5,714 nucleotides of DNA from Nanobdellota archaeon (GTDB lineage Archaea > Nanobdellota > Nanobdellia > Pacearchaeales > GW2011-AR1), in assembly GCA_030704765.1 (NCBI GenBank), contig JAUYDD010000073.1:1-5714 (forward strand). The letters run 5' to 3'. The translations under genes were made by a program, and so were the position numbers. Positions 5,203 to 5,714 of the stretch are shown one piece after another (within the stretch, counting starts at the first letter, position 1; the number at the start of each line of letters is the position of its first letter). The notes under the pieces are model-generated. The model searched no databases. It was not told where the DNA came from and was given only the letters and a program-made list of their open reading frames with translations.

Positions 5203-5439
5203 TTATTCAAAATTTCTTCTGGTCTCTTGAACTTGAACTGGTCTAAATTTTCTATTTTCTCCCTTAAGGTCAAGTCTGTCAACAATTCGTTTATTTGAAA
5301 GTCTCAATCTGCATATTTGTGAAATTGTCAGACCACTAAGTATTGCTTCTCTCGTAATTTCATTATATAACTCCATAGAAACTTTAACTTGTATTAATTT
5401 TTCTAATGTCATTTTATTTTTTGACCCCCTTTCATTCAA
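5203..5439 (-). CDS. Small ribbon-helix-helix-like DNA-binding protein
   Basis: The protein has 78 aa from TTG 5439, or 69 aa from ATG 5412. Residues 15-50 fit a ribbon-helix-helix (Arc/MetJ/CopG) fold. A strand LIQVKVS is followed by helix MELYNEITREAILSG, a turn LTIS and a second helix to about residue 50. The C-terminal 25 residues are basic and probably disordered. Such dimers act as repressors, antitoxins or plasmid and element regulators. The TTG has AAGGAG 6 nt upstream and overlaps the TGA of the upstream ORF. The ATG has AGGGGG 11 nt upstream. In the third frame an 8-codon ORF (ATG 5435) stops across ATG 5412 as ATGA. The start therefore remains open. No toxin partner is recognised downstream. 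Confidence 0.65.
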   Translation of the reverse strand: MNERGSKNKMTLEKLIQVKVSMELYNEITREAILSGLTISQICRLRLSNKRIVDRLDLKGENRKFRPVQVQETRRNFE

Positions 5440-5597
5440 AATAATCTCCTTCTAAGTGGAGATGTCCATGAATCCGAAAGACCATGCAAAAGCAATCCAA
5501 AAATAATAGCTTGTATAAGTGTAAATTTATTGAATGGAACTCCTATGAAATAAACTTTTTCTGAAATTACTGCATCAAAAAAACAATGTGCCACCAC
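5436..5597 (-). CDS. Short membrane-like ORF, possibly 5'-truncated
   Basis: An open frame of 53 codons runs from GTG 5597 (or 52 from GTG 5594) to TGA 5438-5436. Its product has a hydrophobic segment around residues 26-40 (LIQAIIFGLLLHGL), followed by SDSWTSPLRRRLF, a polar, Arg-rich end. The composition looks protein-like despite the short length. The H-x3-D-x2-T-x-P arrangement vaguely recalls the tail of DUF457/YdjM-type membrane proteins, without enough sequence to claim it. Its stop overlaps the TTG of the RHH-like gene, so the two look co-transcribed. The 5' end lies in the hairpin next to repeat copy 2 with an in-frame TAG just before it. The gene may be a fragment cut by the repeat, or a true mini-protein behind a leader RNA. 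No SD is seen for either GTG. Confidence 0.4.
   Translation of the reverse strand: MVAHCFFDAVISEKVYFIGVPFNKFTLIQAIIFGLLLHGLSDSWTSPLRRRLF
5444..5463 (-). promoter_or_regulatory. Hairpin enclosing the SD of the RHH-like gene
   Basis: On the minus strand ATCTCC (5463-5458) can pair with GGAGAT (5449-5444) across an 8-nt loop. This buries the GGAG core of the AAGGAG ribosome-binding site. Ribosomes finishing the upstream ORF would open it, so translation of the two genes could be coupled. Confidence 0.4.
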
Positions 5598-5710
5598 ACA
5601 CTAAAGTGTGTGGTTTGTTACAGGCACTTGTTTTTAGGATGCTCGAGAATCGAAAACTGTAACATTTGCTACGACCTCACGATAAATCATGAGGTTTTCG
5701 ATTCTCGACA
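5577..5710 (-). ncRNA. Candidate structured small RNA (copy 2), minus strand, unrecognised family
   Basis: The fold is the same as copy 1. P1 is 14 bp (5707-5694 with 5657-5644). P2 pairs 5693-5686 with 5683-5676, and its one imperfect pair is a U-G wobble only on this strand. P3 pairs 5672-5668 with 5663-5659 and also carries a G-U wobble. Relative to copy 1, P1 has a compensatory T-A to C-G change (5651/5700) and gains a terminal pair (5644/5707). Downstream on the same strand come a strong hairpin (5614-5605 with 5602-5593) and a T7 run (5583-5577), so a transcript could end there. Alternatively it could read on as a leader into the short ORF and RHH-like gene. Any promoter is beyond the window. 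Confidence 0.5.
5593..5614. repeat. Strong hairpin adjoining repeat copy 2
   Basis: ACCACACACT (5593-5602) and AGTGTGTGGT (5605-5614) pair perfectly around AA; a TAAA loop with nine pairs is realistic. On the minus strand T7 follows 9 nt later. It sits where copy 1 has the unrelated TCGCC/GGCGA hairpin, suggesting the same job with a different sequence. Confidence 0.65.
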
Positions 5711-5713
5711 TAA
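5627..5713. repeat. Direct repeat copy 2 (~87 bp, foldback)
   Basis: This copy matches 54-140 at 82 of 87 positions in the same orientation, with GTGTGGTTTG conserved further out (5608-5617). The longest unchanged stretches are the first 24 bp and the stem-junction region. It runs to the last base but one of the window, so the true right limit is not known. Confidence 0.9.
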
Positions 5714-5714
5714 T

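Noticed and set aside
5100..5285. 61-aa minus-strand open frame overlapping the RHH-like gene
   Set aside because: It starts at a TTG with no SD, overlaps the better-supported RHH-like frame by 83 nt in another frame, and shows no recognisable domain. A frameshifted longer C-terminus of the RHH-like protein cannot be excluded.
54..5713. Two repeats as a CRISPR array or as an assembly overlap of a circular contig
   Set aside because: There are only two copies 5.5 kb apart, and they differ at five positions in a structured way, so neither an array nor a duplicated contig end fits.

Overview
The window is AT-rich and looks archaeal. First-in-operon genes have no Shine-Dalgarno (SD) sequence but carry a TATA-like box about 25 bp upstream of the ATG, as in leaderless archaeal transcription. 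Internal operon genes use ATGA stop/start overlaps. There is a bacterioopsin-activator-type (HTH_10) regulator, a family known mainly from archaea, and the tRNA gene does not encode CCA. The short AT-rich genes would fit a DPANN-type archaeon (Pace-/Woesearchaeota-like), but that lineage is only a guess.

Layout. Positions 1-140 hold hairpins and one copy of an ~87-bp repeat (54-140). A tRNA-Leu(UAA) gene follows (214-297). Fifty-five bp downstream is a tyrosine recombinase/integrase with a C-terminal zinc ribbon (353-1552), the usual arrangement of an element integrated at a tRNA gene. Next come the HTH_10 regulator (1638-2312) and a tight three-gene operon (2363-4985): a radical SAM protein with an N-terminal B12-binding-like domain, a D-2-hydroxyacid-dehydrogenase-fold protein, and a 91-aa helical protein, joined by ATGA overlaps. 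A 217-bp AT-rich spacer follows. On the minus strand lie a short membrane-like ORF (5436-5597) and a ribbon-helix-helix-like protein (5203-5439). The second repeat copy (5627-5713) ends the window.

How the parts may fit. The integrase next to the tRNA suggests the regulator and operon are cargo of a mobile or accessory island. The reciprocal tRNA 3'-end duplication (attR) is not visible here. The dehydrogenase-like protein keeps its nucleotide-binding GxGxxG motif, but all three catalytic positions (Arg, Glu, His) are substituted. It may be a cofactor-binding partner of the radical SAM enzyme, or may have a new chemistry, rather than being an ordinary dehydrogenase. The end product is unknown.

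The most unusual feature is the repeat. Its two copies (82/87 identical by eye) fold as a three-way junction. They differ by a compensatory T-A to C-G change in the main stem. Imperfect positions become G-U wobbles only if the minus strand is the RNA. Each copy is followed on that strand by a different hairpin and a T-tract. This looks like a repeated small-RNA gene or leader element that I do not recognise.
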